The notes under the pieces were generated by a model. It ran no database searches and was not told where the DNA came from. It saw nothing but the letters and a program-made list of their open reading frames with translations. Below are positions 18,557 to 29,367 of a stretch of 64,000 nucleotides of DNA, one piece after another; positions within the stretch are counted from its first letter, which is position 1; every line of letters starts with the position of its first letter. A program made the translations under genes and the position numbers. This stretch comes from Pseudomonas wadenswilerensis (GTDB lineage: Bacteria; Pseudomonadota; Gammaproteobacteria; Pseudomonadales; Pseudomonadaceae), in the NCBI RefSeq assembly GCF_900497695.1, contig NZ_UIDD01000005.1, positions 265,051 to 329,050 on the forward strand, in the 5' to 3' direction.

Positions 18557-19297
18557 ATGAGCCTGCAAGGTAAAGTTGCCCTGGTTACCGGCGCCAGCCG
18601 TGGTATCGGCCAGGCTATCGCCCTGGAGCTGGGCCGTCTGGGCGCTACCGTGATCGGTACCGCCACCTCCGCTTCGGGCGCCGAGCGTATCGCCGCGACC
18701 CTCAAGGAGCACGGCGTCGCCGGTACCGGCCTGGAACTGAACGTGACCAGCGACGAGTCGGTCACCGCCACCCTGGCCAAGATCCAGGAGCAGTTCGGCG
18801 CGCCGACCATCCTGGTCAACAACGCTGGCATCACCCGCGACAACCTCATGCTGCGCATGAAGGACGACGAGTGGTTCGACGTCATCGACACCAACCTGAA
18901 CAGCCTCTACCGTCTGTCCAAGGGCGTTCTGCGTGGCATGACCAAGGCGCGTTGGGGTCGTATCATCAGCATCGGCTCGGTGGTCGGTGCCATGGGTAAC
19001 GTCGGCCAGGTCAACTATGCTGCTGCCAAGGCGGGCCTGGAAGGTTTCAGTCGCGCTCTGGCGCGTGAAGTCGGTTCGCGCGCGATTACCGTCAACTCGG
19101 TGACCCCGGGTTTCATCGACACTGACATGACTCGCGAGCTGCCTGAAGCTCAGCGTGAAGCCTTGCAGACCCAGATCCCTCTGGGACGTCTGGGCCAGGC
19201 TCAGGAAATCGCCAATGTGGTGGCTTTCCTGGCCTCTGAAGGTGCAGGCTATGTGACCGGCGCGACCATTCCGGTCAACGGCGGCATGTACATGTAA
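18557..19297 (+). CDS. fabG: 3-oxoacyl-ACP reductase FabG
   Basis: NADPH-dependent 3-ketoacyl-ACP reductase of the SDR family, 246 residues from the ATG at 18557. It has the cofactor motif TGASRGIGQAIA at 12-23, NNAGI near 86, the catalytic Ser in ISIGSVVG and Tyr-X3-Lys in NYAAAKAG. An AGGAG site precedes the start. It lies 16 bases after fabD. Confidence 0.97.
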   Translation: MSLQGKVALVTGASRGIGQAIALELGRLGATVIGTATSASGAERIAATLKEHGVAGTGLELNVTSDESVTATLAKIQEQFGAPTILVNNAGITRDNLMLRMKDDEWFDVIDTNLNSLYRLSKGVLRGMTKARWGRIISIGSVVGAMGNVGQVNYAAAKAGLEGFSRALAREVGSRAITVNSVTPGFIDTDMTRELPEAQREALQTQIPLGRLGQAQEIANVVAFLASEGAGYVTGATIPVNGGMYM

Positions 19298-19493
19298 AAT
19301 CGAATGTGACGGATTGCTTCAAAAAAATGTCATACGAGCTGTCTAAAATCCGTTATAAAGCTGCAATCAGATTCTAGTTGGTTGGCGGGTGTGGTCTTGT
19401 AAGGCGTGTTGCGCTTGAAAAGCAGACGTCTTTCTATACACTTACACACCGGCCAGCTGCCTGACATATGTCCATTAGGAGTGAAAACAAGGT

Positions 19494-19730
19494 ATGAGCA
19501 CCATCGAAGAACGCGTCAAGAAAATCGTCGCCGAGCAACTGGGCGTTAAAGAAGAAGAAGTAGTGAACACTGCTTCCTTCGTCGAAGATCTGGGTGCCGA
19601 TTCCCTTGACACCGTTGAGCTGGTGATGGCTCTGGAAGAGGAATTCGAGACCGAAATCCCTGACGAAGAAGCCGAGAAGATCACTACTGTTCAAGCTGCT
19701 ATCGACTACGTCACCAGCCACCAGGCCTAA
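19494..19730 (+). CDS. acpP: Acyl carrier protein
   Basis: The 78-residue acyl carrier protein of fatty-acid synthesis. The phosphopantetheine attachment serine is in [19 protein letters not shown] at about residue 37, and the protein is strongly acidic. A good AGGAG site precedes the ATG. The 196-base gap after fabG probably contains its own promoter, which suits the high expression of this gene, although I could not fix the elements with confidence. Confidence 0.98.
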   Translation: MSTIEERVKKIVAEQLGVKEEEVVNTASFVEDLGADSLDTVELVMALEEEFETEIPDEEAEKITTVQAAIDYVTSHQA

Positions 19731-19759
19731 GACGTTGTAGTCGTCGCTTCTTGTCATGG

Positions 19760-19795
19760 AAAAACCGCACTGCCTTCGCCGGCGTGCGGTTTTTT
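19760..19795 (+). terminator. Terminator after acpP
   Basis: AAAAACCGCAC, a 13-base loop, GTGCGGTTTTTT form an intrinsic terminator between acpP and fabF. It lets acpP mRNA accumulate above the level of the rest of the cluster. Confidence 0.88.
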
Positions 19796-19834
19796 CTTTA
19801 CAAGAGATGTAGTCAATTGAATAAGGAGAGTGCT

Positions 19835-21079
19835 GTGTCGCGTAGACGCGTCGTGGTCACCGGTATGGGTATGCTGTCGCCACTGGGTACGGATGTGCCG
19901 AGCAGTTGGCAGGGCATTCTGGCTGGCCGCAGTGGCATAGGTCTGATCGAGCATACTGACCTGTCTGCCTACTCCACCCGTTTTGGCGGCTCGGTAAAGG
20001 GCTTTGAAGTCGAGCAGTACCTGTCGGTCAAGGAAGCCCGCAAGCTCGATCTGTTCATCCAGTACGGCCTGGCAGCCGGTTTTCAGGCAGTGCGTAATGC
20101 CGGCCTGGAAGTGACCGATGCCAACCGCGAGCGCATTGGCGTGGCCATGGGCTCGGGTATCGGCGGCCTGACCAACATCGAAGAAACCAGCCGGACCTTG
20201 CATGATCAGGGCCCGCGGCGCATTTCGCCATTCTTCGTACCGGGTTCGATCATCAACATGATTTCTGGTTTCCTGTCGATCCATCTGGGTGTACAGGGGC
20301 CTAACTACGCTATTTCCACCGCTTGCACCACCGGTACCCACTGTATCGGCATGGCCGCGCGCAACATTGCCTTCGGTGAAGCCGACGTGATGATCGCCGG
20401 CGGTGCGGAAATGGCTGCCTGCGGTCTGGGCATGGGCGGTTTCGGTGCGTCGCGGGCGCTGTCGACCCGCAATGACGACCCGACCCGTGCCAGCCGTCCG
20501 TGGGACAAGGGCCGTGATGGCTTCGTCCTCGCCGACGGTGCCGGTGCGCTGGTACTCGAAGAGCTCGAGCACGCCAAGGCTCGCGGCGCGACCATCTATG
20601 CCGAGCTGGTTGGTTTCGGCATGAGTGGCGATGCCTACCACATGACCTCGCCGCCAGAAGATGGCAGCGGTGCTGCGCGCTGCATGGTTAACGCCCTGCG
20701 CGATGCCGGCCTGAACGCCAGTGACGTTGATTACATCAACGCACATGGCACGTCGACGCCAGCAGGCGATCTGGCAGAGTCCTCGGCGATCAAGTCGGTG
20801 TTCGGCGACCACGCCTACAAGCTGGCCGTCAGCTCGACCAAGTCGATGACCGGTCACCTGCTGGGTGCTGCCGGTGCTGTTGAGGCAATCTTCAGCGTGC
20901 TGTCGATCAACAGTCAGGTGGCGCCGCCGACCATCAACCTGGATGAGCCGAGCGAAGGTTGCGACCTCGACTTCGTGCCACACCAGGCGCGGACCATGCC
21001 GATCGAGGTGGTGCTGTCCAACTCCTTCGGTTTTGGTGGCACCAACGGCTCGCTGGTGTTCCGCCGGTTCGCCGGCTGA
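19835..21079 (+). CDS. fabF: 3-oxoacyl-ACP synthase II
   Basis: FabF (KAS II) condenses malonyl-ACP with acyl-ACP. The protein has 414 residues from the GTG at 19835 ([18 protein letters not shown]), preceded by AAGGAGAG; in-frame codons further upstream run through the acpP terminator. The catalytic triad is visible: Cys in [12 protein letters not shown], His in [12 protein letters not shown] and His in [12 protein letters not shown]. Its TGA overlaps the pabC ATG. Confidence 0.97.
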   Translation: MSRRRVVVTGMGMLSPLGTDVPSSWQGILAGRSGIGLIEHTDLSAYSTRFGGSVKGFEVEQYLSVKEARKLDLFIQYGLAAGFQAVRNAGLEVTDANRERIGVAMGSGIGGLTNIEETSRTLHDQGPRRISPFFVPGSIINMISGFLSIHLGVQGPNYAISTACTTGTHCIGMAARNIAFGEADVMIAGGAEMAACGLGMGGFGASRALSTRNDDPTRASRPWDKGRDGFVLADGAGALVLEELEHAKARGATIYAELVGFGMSGDAYHMTSPPEDGSGAARCMVNALRDAGLNASDVDYINAHGTSTPAGDLAESSAIKSVFGDHAYKLAVSSTKSMTGHLLGAAGAVEAIFSVLSINSQVAPPTINLDEPSEGCDLDFVPHQARTMPIEVVLSNSFGFGGTNGSLVFRRFAG

Positions 21080-21894
21080 TGCACAGCTGGGTCGATGGCC
21101 TGCCGGCAGATGCGCTAACGCTGCAAAGCCGGGGGCTGGCCTATGGCGATGGTCTGTTCGAGACCCTCGTCGTACGTGCCGGTCGGCCATCGTTGCTCGA
21201 GTACCACCTCGAGCGCCTGGCGCTGGGTTGCCAGCGCCTGGCGATCAGCGCCGATCACGGCCTGATTCGCGACGAGCTATGCCGTTACGCCAGCTTGCTG
21301 GGTGACGGCGTACTCAAGCTTATTGTTACCCGCGGCGACAGCCAGCGCGGCTATGCGCCGGCCGCTGGCGTGGCGCCACGGCGTATTCTCCAGGGCAATC
21401 CCTTGCCCGGTTATCCCGCACAACATGCCGAGCAGGGCGTTCGCCTGTTCGATTGCCAGACGCGCCTGGCCGAGCAGCCGTTGCTGGCTGGCCTGAAACA
21501 CCTCAACCGCCTCGAGCAAGTGCTGGCCCGTGCCGAATGGCAGGATGCCGGGCATGCTGAAGGTTTGATGCGCGATGTTTCCGGGCGCATCATCGAAGGG
21601 GTGTATAGCAACCTGTTCCTGGTGCGCGACGGTCAGTTGCTGACTGCCGACCTGAGCCGCTGTGGTGTGGCCGGGGTGATGCGTGCAGCCTTGCTCGATC
21701 ACGCCAGGGATGCCGCGATCCCCTTGCAGATAACCGACTTGAGCCTGCAGGACCTGCAGCAGGCCGACGAAGTATTCGTCTGCAACAGCGTCTATGGCAT
21801 CTGGCCGGTGCAGGCTTTTACATCGCTGAACTGGCCGCCGGGGCCGCTCACCCGTAAACTGCAGGCCATTGCCCGTACGCTACTGGATACCTGA
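21079..21894 (+). CDS. pabC: Aminodeoxychorismate lyase
   Basis: PabC is a PLP enzyme that releases p-aminobenzoate and pyruvate from 4-amino-4-deoxychorismate for folate synthesis. The protein has 271 residues from the ATG at 21079. RGLAYGDGLFETLVV near residue 18 and GLKHLNRLEQVLAR (with the PLP lysine) near 140 are the class IV aminotransferase-fold signatures; VFVCNSVYGIWPV is near the C-terminus. It is coupled to fabF (overlap TGATG) and followed by mltG. Confidence 0.94.
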   Translation: MHSWVDGLPADALTLQSRGLAYGDGLFETLVVRAGRPSLLEYHLERLALGCQRLAISADHGLIRDELCRYASLLGDGVLKLIVTRGDSQRGYAPAAGVAPRRILQGNPLPGYPAQHAEQGVRLFDCQTRLAEQPLLAGLKHLNRLEQVLARAEWQDAGHAEGLMRDVSGRIIEGVYSNLFLVRDGQLLTADLSRCGVAGVMRAALLDHARDAAIPLQITDLSLQDLQQADEVFVCNSVYGIWPVQAFTSLNWPPGPLTRKLQAIARTLLDT

Positions 21895-21897
21895 TTT

Positions 21898-23049
21898 GTG
21901 AGACGTAAATTCTTGGTGCTGCTGGAGATCGGGTTGATCCTGGCCGGCCTGATGGCGGGCTATTCGGCCTGGAAGGTGAAGTCGGCGCTGGAGCAGACCC
22001 TGCACGTGTCCCAGGAGCAGCTGCTCGACGTGCCCACCGGTACTACTCCCAACCGCATGTTCTACCGTATGCAGAGCGACGGTGTGCTGGAAGACGCCTT
22101 CTGGCTGCGCCTGTACTGGCGCTTCAACATGGCTGGCGTACCCTTGCATACCGGCGAATACCGCATGACTCCGGGCATGACCGTGCGCGACCTGTTCGAG
22201 GTCTGGCGCCGTGGTGATGTAGTGCAGTACACCCTGACCCTGGTCGAGGGCTGGAATTTCCGCCAGGTACGTGCGGCGCTGGCCAGGCACGAGAAGATCA
22301 AGAAAACCATCGACGGCCTCAGCGACACCGAGGTCATGGACAAGCTCGGCCATCCGGGAGTGTTCCCTGAAGGGCGCTTCTTCCCCGATACCTACCGCTT
22401 CGTGCGCGGCATGAGCGACGTCGAGTTCCTCCAGCAGGCCTACGCGCGCCTGGAAGAAGTGCTGGCCAAGGAATGGGCGGAGCGCTCCAGCGACGTGCCG
22501 TATCGCGATCCGTACCAGGCGCTGATCATGGCGTCGCTGGTCGAGAAGGAAACCGGCGTGCCTCAGGAGCGCGGGCAGATCGCCGGGGTGTTCGTGCGGC
22601 GCATGCGCATCGGCATGCTGCTGCAAACTGACCCGACGGTGATCTACGGCATGGGCGAGCGCTACAACGGCAAGATCACCCGCGCCGACCTGCGCGAACC
22701 GACTCCGTATAACACCTACACCAATGCCGGCCTGCCGCCGACGCCGATCGCCATGGTCGGTCGCGAAGCCATTCATGCCGCGCTGAACCCGACGCCGGGC
22801 AGCAGTTTGTACTTCGTCGCCCGTGGCGATGGCAGCCATGTGTTCTCCGATGATCTCGATGCGCACAATTCGGCGGTCCGCGAATATCAGATCAAGCGCC
22901 GCGCCGACTACCGTTCGAGCCCGGCACCTGTCACCGAACCTGAACCCGAGGTTGCACCGCAGACTCCGCAAACGCCGGAAGTCAGCCCTGTGCCTGTGCC
23001 TGCGCCTGAGCAACCGGCGCCGGCCAGCGAAGAAACCTCCCCGCAATGA
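21898..23049 (+). CDS. mltG: Endolytic murein transglycosylase MltG
   Basis: MltG (YceG) cleaves nascent glycan strands at the inner membrane and so sets their length. The protein has 383 residues from a GTG. The N-terminus is a membrane anchor (LVLLEIGLILAGLMAGYSAW), followed by the LysM-like region and the YceG domain with the catalytic Glu in ASLVEKETG near residue 220. GLPPTPIAMVGREAIHAA is near 280. A proline/glutamate-rich tail of about 45 residues after residue 335 goes beyond the E. coli protein. Confidence 0.95.
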   Translation: MRRKFLVLLEIGLILAGLMAGYSAWKVKSALEQTLHVSQEQLLDVPTGTTPNRMFYRMQSDGVLEDAFWLRLYWRFNMAGVPLHTGEYRMTPGMTVRDLFEVWRRGDVVQYTLTLVEGWNFRQVRAALARHEKIKKTIDGLSDTEVMDKLGHPGVFPEGRFFPDTYRFVRGMSDVEFLQQAYARLEEVLAKEWAERSSDVPYRDPYQALIMASLVEKETGVPQERGQIAGVFVRRMRIGMLLQTDPTVIYGMGERYNGKITRADLREPTPYNTYTNAGLPPTPIAMVGREAIHAALNPTPGSSLYFVARGDGSHVFSDDLDAHNSAVREYQIKRRADYRSSPAPVTEPEPEVAPQTPQTPEVSPVPVPAPEQPAPASEETSPQ

Positions 23050-23059
23050 TCAACTGTAA

Positions 23060-24680
<1,621 letters not shown>

Positions 24681-24723
24681 GCTGCGCCGTTCCTTCATTA
24701 CTTTTCAGCGTTGTCATCCGCCC

Positions 24724-25506
24724 ATGCTTGTAGATTCCCATTGCCACCTCGACCGTCTCGACCTCACTGCCCACCAGGGCTCCCTGGATGCGGCCCTGGA
24801 TGCGGCCCGCGCGCGTGGCGTCGGCCACTTTCTGTGCATCGGCGTCAGTGCCGACAATGCCCAGGCGGTCAAGGACCTGAGCGAGCGCTACAGCGATGTC
24901 GACTGTTCGGTGGGTATTCACCCGCTGGACCTCACCCCTGATGGCGCGCCGCCGCTGGACTGGTTGCTCAAAGAGCTTCAGCACCCGCACGTGGTGGCCA
25001 TCGGCGAAACCGGCCTGGACTATCACTACGAGCCAGAGGCTGCCCAGGTGCAGCAGGACTCGTTCCGCCTGCACCTGGAGGCAGCCAAGGTCACTGGCAA
25101 GCCGGTGATCATCCACACCCGTGCGGCGCGCGCCGACACCCTGACCTTGCTGCGTGAAGCGGATTTGAGTCAGGCCGGTGTGCTGCATTGCTTCACTGAA
25201 GACTGGGACATGGCCAAGGCGGCGCTGGATCTGGGCTATTACATCTCGCTGTCGGGCATTGTCACCTTCCGCAACGCCGATGCGTTGCGCGATGTGGCCC
25301 GGCAGGTGCCGGCCGATCGCCTGCTGGTCGAGACCGACTCGCCGTACCTGGCGCCGATTCCTTATCGCGGCAAGGCCAACCTGCCGCAATACGTACGGGA
25401 AGTGGCGGAGTTCGTCGCGATGGTGCGCGGTGAGCGCTATGAGCAGCTGGCCGAGCAGACCACTGCCAACTTCAAGCGGTTGTTTCCGTTGGCGCGGGTG
25501 GCCTGA
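24724..25506 (+). CDS. tatD: TatD family deoxyribonuclease / hydrolase
   Basis: TatD-type metal-dependent hydrolase of 260 residues, a TIM-barrel nuclease. Metal ligands are in LVDSHCHLDRLD at the N-terminus, AIGETGLDYHYEP near 95, PVIIHTRAA, VLHCFTED and ETDSPYLAP. The start MLVDSHCHLD matches homologues, but no clear Shine-Dalgarno precedes it. The 43-base gap after holB normally contains the whole pilZ gene, so the upstream context may have been lost in a deletion. Confidence 0.92.
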   Translation: MLVDSHCHLDRLDLTAHQGSLDAALDAARARGVGHFLCIGVSADNAQAVKDLSERYSDVDCSVGIHPLDLTPDGAPPLDWLLKELQHPHVVAIGETGLDYHYEPEAAQVQQDSFRLHLEAAKVTGKPVIIHTRAARADTLTLLREADLSQAGVLHCFTEDWDMAKAALDLGYYISLSGIVTFRNADALRDVARQVPADRLLVETDSPYLAPIPYRGKANLPQYVREVAEFVAMVRGERYEQLAEQTTANFKRLFPLARVA

Positions 25507-25537
25507 ACGGCTCCTGCAGGTGGTAAAAATCGCAGAC

Positions 25538-25573
25538 AAAAAAAACCCGGGTTCTGGGGGGTGAATCCGGGTT
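25538..25573 (-). terminator. Terminator on the minus strand
   Basis: Reading the minus strand, AACCCGG and CCGGGTT pair around a loop and are followed by a run of Ts. It ends transcription arriving from the class V aminotransferase gene. Between it and that gene (25574-25744) I see no open reading frame that looks real. Confidence 0.75.
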
Positions 25574-25744
25574 AAGACCATTAGGAGTAAAACAAAGGCG
25601 CGCGGTCCCTGAGCACCTTTATCGGCGCCACATGGGGGGATGCGCTGCGCCAACATCTGAAGTATTGGTCAGGATTGGCGCGCCGCCACCGGCCGCTGCT
25701 CGTTTTTTAAACAGATTTGGAATACGCCTGCCGCTGCTGAGCAC

Positions 25745-26878
25745 TCATCGCTCTGCAATCTGCCGCACAATGGCCAGAGTTTCGTCGATTATCGACTTGG
25801 GTGTGTAGAAGTGCGGAGAAAATCGCACCCCGGGGCCCCGCGGAATGCATATCACCTGTTCCTGCTTGAGTCGCTGATAGATCTGCGCGTTTTCAACGCC
25901 ATCCATGCTGAAGGAAACAATCCCCGAGCGGCGCGCCGGGTCCTGCGGGCTGTGTACGCGTACCCCGGGGATCGCCGCCAGGCCCTCGGTGAGCCACTGC
26001 GCCCGTTCCAGTAGCGCTGTCGCCACCTGTTCCATGCCCACTTCCTCGAGCAACGACAGGCTGGCCTCCAGTGCTGCAGCGCCGAGCATGTTCGGGCTGC
26101 CGCATTCAAAGCGCCGCGCGCTATGGGCCGGTTGCCATTCACTGCGTGTGTAGTCGCCCATGTGTTCGAGCATGTGCCAGCCGTACTCGCTGAGCTTGAG
26201 CAGCGGGCGCACCTCGGCGCGGCAATAGAATACCCCCAGGCCTTCCGGGCCGAGCATCCATTTATGCCCGTCAGCCATGGCAAAGTCGCACTGGTAGGCC
26301 TGGACGTCGAAGGGCAGGGCGCCCAATTGCTGGATGGCGTCGATGCAGAACAGCACTTCCCGGTCACGGCAGCCCTGACCCAAACGTGGCAAGTCCAGGC
26401 GCAGGCCGCTGGCGAATTGCACGGCGCTGATTGCCAGCAGGCGAACCTTGGGGCCGCAGGCGGCCAACAGATCGCCTTCCGGGTCGCTGCCCTTGAGGCT
26501 CACCTGGATGACGCTGACGCCTTTGTCGGCCAGGGCTTCCCAGACAATCCGGTTGGAGGGGAATTCTTCGTCGCTGATAACGATCTGGTCGCCGGCCTGC
26601 CAGTCGATACCGAAGGCAACGAAAGACAGCGCCTCGGAAGTGTTCTTGACCAGTGCGATGTCATCCGTCGACGGTGCATTCGTCAGGCGCATCAGGCGTT
26701 CACGTAAACGTTGCTCCATGGCCATCCAGTCCGGATAGTCCCTTGCGCCGAGCAAAACGTTCTCGCTGGCGAAGCGTGAAACCGCCTGGCTGGCGCGTTT
26801 CGGCCAGGGTGCCACGGCGGCATGGTTCAGATAGCGCAGGCCCGGCGCCTGTTCAAACTCATCAAGAAACATAGACAT
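25745..26878 (-). CDS. Class V aminotransferase
   Basis: PLP-dependent class V aminotransferase-fold protein of 377 residues, related to cysteine desulfurases, kynureninases and isopenicillin-N epimerase-like enzymes. The PLP lysine lies in ADGHKWMLGPEGLG near residue 204, and FCIDAIQQLG holds the cofactor-contacting Asp. Early blocks are YLNHAAVAPWP and VKNTSEALSFVAFG. The catalytic Cys loop of cysteine desulfurases is not evident, so the reaction is open. It is divergent from a TetR gene, with 72 bases between them. Confidence 0.85.
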   Translation of the reverse strand: MSMFLDEFEQAPGLRYLNHAAVAPWPKRASQAVSRFASENVLLGARDYPDWMAMEQRLRERLMRLTNAPSTDDIALVKNTSEALSFVAFGIDWQAGDQIVISDEEFPSNRIVWEALADKGVSVIQVSLKGSDPEGDLLAACGPKVRLLAISAVQFASGLRLDLPRLGQGCRDREVLFCIDAIQQLGALPFDVQAYQCDFAMADGHKWMLGPEGLGVFYCRAEVRPLLKLSEYGWHMLEHMGDYTRSEWQPAHSARRFECGSPNMLGAAALEASLSLLEEVGMEQVATALLERAQWLTEGLAAIPGVRVHSPQDPARRSGIVSFSMDGVENAQIYQRLKQEQVICIPRGPGVRFSPHFYTPKSIIDETLAIVRQIAER

Positions 26879-26950
26879 GGTTGGATGATCCGTGCATTTT
26901 GGCGCAAGTTAGGCATAATAACCGGCTTCGATTTTGATCCAGTCCTTCTT

Positions 26951-27589
26951 ATGCAGAAAGAACCTCGTAAGGTCCGTGAGTTTCGTCGCCGTGAGCAAGA
27001 AATTCTCGATACCGCGCTCAAGCTGTTTCTCGAACAGGGTGAAGACAGCGTCACCGTCGAGATGATCGCTGATGCCGTCGGTATCGGCAAAGGCACGATC
27101 TACAAGCACTTCAAATCCAAGGCGGAGATCTACCTGCGCCTGATGCTCGACTACGAGCGCGATTTGAACGAACTGCTGCACTCTGCCGACGTCGACCGCG
27201 ACAAGGAAGCCCTGTCGCGCGCCTACTTCGAATTCCGTATGCGTGATCCGCAGCGCTACCGCCTGTTCGACCGCCTCGAAGAGAAGGTGGTCAAGGGCAA
27301 CCAGGTGCCGGAGATGGTCGAGGAGCTGCACAAGATCCGCGCCTCCAACTTCGACCGCCTGACCCTGCTGATCAAGGGCCGCATCAGCGAAGGCAAGCTC
27401 GAAGACGTGCCGCCGTACTTTCACTACTGCGCGGCCTGGGCGCTGGTGCATGGGGCCGTGGCGCTCTATCACTCGCCGTTCTGGAGCAATGTGCTGGAAG
27501 ATCAGGAAGGCTTCTTCCAGTTCCTCATGGACATCGGCGTGCGCATGGGCAACAAGCGCAAGCGCGACACGGATACCGCCGGTAGCTGA
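26951..27589 (+). CDS. TetR family transcriptional regulator
   Basis: TetR-type regulator of 212 residues from the ATG at 26951 (MQKEPRKVREFRRREQEILD). The helix-turn-helix region is VTVEMIADAVGIGKGTIYKHF at about 36-56. The C-terminal ligand domain has no recognised class signature. It is divergent from the class V aminotransferase and upstream of moaA. The conserved tatD-tetR-moaA neighbourhood of Pseudomonas suggests a housekeeping role, but its effector is unknown. Confidence 0.9.
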   Translation: MQKEPRKVREFRRREQEILDTALKLFLEQGEDSVTVEMIADAVGIGKGTIYKHFKSKAEIYLRLMLDYERDLNELLHSADVDRDKEALSRAYFEFRMRDPQRYRLFDRLEEKVVKGNQVPEMVEELHKIRASNFDRLTLLIKGRISEGKLEDVPPYFHYCAAWALVHGAVALYHSPFWSNVLEDQEGFFQFLMDIGVRMGNKRKRDTDTAGS

Positions 27590-27655
27590 GACATTCAGCC
27601 AAACCATGGCGCTACTGGGATCGGCTGCCGAGGAATATACTCAGGTATGAGGCTT

Positions 27656-27686
27656 GCAAAAACCTGATTTTTGAGTCAGGTTTTGC
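27656..27686. terminator. Hairpin after the TetR gene
   Basis: GCAAAAACCTGA and TCAGGTTTTGC form a stem with a T-rich loop between the TetR gene and moaA. It resembles an intrinsic terminator with the T tract inside the 3' arm. Confidence 0.6.
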
Positions 27687-27716
27687 AGGCCCGATTCACC
27701 CATGCCGGAGTCACCC

Positions 27717-28685
27717 ATGATCGTCGACCGCCAAGGCAGGCGTTTTCGCAATTTGCGTGTCAGCCTGACGGCTGCCTGCAACTACGCCTGTACCTATTGT
27801 GTGCCGGACGGCAAGCGTCTGGTGGCGGCCCAGGACGAGCTCTCGGCCGAGGCCATGGCTCGCGGCGTGGCTTACCTGGTGGAGGCTGCCGGTATCGAGC
27901 GGGTGCGTGTCACCGGCGGCGAGCCGCTGGTCAGTCCGAAGCTTGAAACTTTTCTCGGCTCAATCGCCACTCTGGGCCTGGATGAAATCAGCCTGACCAC
28001 CAATGGTCAGTTGCTGGCGCGCAAGCTGCCCTTGCTGCGCGCGGCGGGTATCCGTCGCCTCAACGTTTCCCTCGACACCCTCGACCCGGACGCCTTCCGT
28101 CGTATTGCCCGTGGCGGCGACCTGGCCACTGTGCTCGACGGCATGAGCCAGGCCCGCGCTTGCGGCATGCAGATCAAGGTCAACATGGTGCCCTTGCGCG
28201 GGCAGAACTTCGATCAGGTCCTGCCGCTGCTCGAGTATTGCCTGGCCCACGGCTATGAGCTGCGCTTCATTGAGCTAATGCGCATGGGTCACCTGGCCCG
28301 CGACAGCAATGCCTTCCTGCAGCAGTTCGTCAGCCTCGAACACCTGCTGCAGATGATTGGCGAGCAATACGAGTATTTGCAGGCCAACGCACCGGTAGAT
28401 GCCACCGCGTTGCGTTATCAGATCCCGGGCCAAGGCTATTTTGGCGTGATCGCCAACGAGAGCGTGCCGTTCTGCCGTACCTGTTCGCGCTTGCGCCTGT
28501 CGTCTACCGGCTGGCTGCACGGTTGTCTGTCGTCGAGCAACCGTCACTACATCGGCGACCTGCTCGATAAACCGCGTCATCAGGCCTTGCCGGCACTGCA
28601 GGGCTTGCTGGTCAAAGCCCTTGGCGACAAGCAGCCGGTGGCATTTTCCGGTGGTGCGACGGTGATGAAGATCATTGGCGGCTAA
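27717..28685 (+). CDS. moaA: GTP 3',8-cyclase MoaA
   Basis: MoaA is the radical SAM enzyme that starts molybdenum cofactor synthesis from GTP. I chose the ATG at 27717 (322 residues) because GGAG at 27707-27710 fits it; another ATG lies five codons upstream. The radical SAM cluster is in TAACNYACTYCVPDG, the second Fe-S cluster cysteines are in FCRTCSRLRLSSTGWLHGC, and the protein ends in Gly-Gly, as MoaA requires. Other moa genes are not adjacent. Confidence 0.94.
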   Translation: MIVDRQGRRFRNLRVSLTAACNYACTYCVPDGKRLVAAQDELSAEAMARGVAYLVEAAGIERVRVTGGEPLVSPKLETFLGSIATLGLDEISLTTNGQLLARKLPLLRAAGIRRLNVSLDTLDPDAFRRIARGGDLATVLDGMSQARACGMQIKVNMVPLRGQNFDQVLPLLEYCLAHGYELRFIELMRMGHLARDSNAFLQQFVSLEHLLQMIGEQYEYLQANAPVDATALRYQIPGQGYFGVIANESVPFCRTCSRLRLSSTGWLHGCLSSSNRHYIGDLLDKPRHQALPALQGLLVKALGDKQPVAFSGGATVMKIIGG

Positions 28686-28751
28686 GACTGGCGCAAAAGC
28701 TGCATCTGCCAGCTGTTCGCCGGTTTTCCGTCACCGGCCACTGGAGGATAG

Positions 28752-29357
28752 ATGCGTAGCCTGGTTTTGCTGCTGGCGCTGACGGCGCTGGGCGGCTGCA
28801 TGAATGTCAGCGATATGGGCGAGGGCGCCCGTTATCACATGAGCGATGCCGGTCTGCTCGATCACAGCGACACCCGCCGTTCACTGTCGGTGCGCCTGCA
28901 GCCTGATTCATTCATTTACATTGGCCAGGGTGCCTTCGTGCCACCGGGCAAGGGCCCGTATCCACGCCCCAATGTGGTGGCCGAACAAGCCTTCAATGGC
29001 TTTATCGAGTATTTCCCTATGGTCCGCCGTGCCCCGGCACCGCTGGGGCTGGAGCAGGCATTGATCGAGGCGCGCGAAGTCGGCGCGCATTATTTGCTGT
29101 ACACCCGCTTTGCCCGAACTGACGATCGCATCGGCAATGGCGATGAGTGGTACGACGAGCAGGCGGTTGATCGGCTGGGCGTCGATACAGGCGTCGTGCA
29201 GCTGATGCTGATCGAAACCAGTACCCGTTACCTGATCGACACCGCGCGCATCAAAAGCCGCGGCGGTTTGCTGACGTTCCACGACAACACGCCGGAAGAT
29301 TTGCTCAGGCCGCCGCTTGAGGATTACGCTCGCAGTCTGTTGGGCATGAGTCGTTAA
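28752..29357 (+). CDS. DUF4823 family lipoprotein
   Basis: This 201-residue protein has a lipoprotein signal peptide, with lipobox LGGC at residues 12-15, so the mature protein is lipid-anchored. The remainder (PDSFIYIGQGAFVPPGKGPY, LLYTRFARTDDRIGNGDEWY) fits the DUF4823 family found in Pseudomonas. Function is unknown. It is followed after 10 bases by a DUF1285 gene, so the two may be co-expressed. Confidence 0.8.
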   Translation: MRSLVLLLALTALGGCMNVSDMGEGARYHMSDAGLLDHSDTRRSLSVRLQPDSFIYIGQGAFVPPGKGPYPRPNVVAEQAFNGFIEYFPMVRRAPAPLGLEQALIEAREVGAHYLLYTRFARTDDRIGNGDEWYDEQAVDRLGVDTGVVQLMLIETSTRYLIDTARIKSRGGLLTFHDNTPEDLLRPPLEDYARSLLGMSR

Positions 29358-29367
29358 GGAGAGGGTG

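Noticed and set aside
19298..19493. Specific promoter for acpP in the fabG-acpP gap
   Set aside because: Several partial matches (for example TTGAAA with TACACT at 16 bp) exist, and none stands out enough to choose.
25745..26878. Cysteine desulfurase (IscS/SufS) assignment
   Set aside because: The PLP lysine region is shared across class V, but I see no conserved catalytic cysteine loop and no Fe-S cluster genes nearby, so only the family is called.
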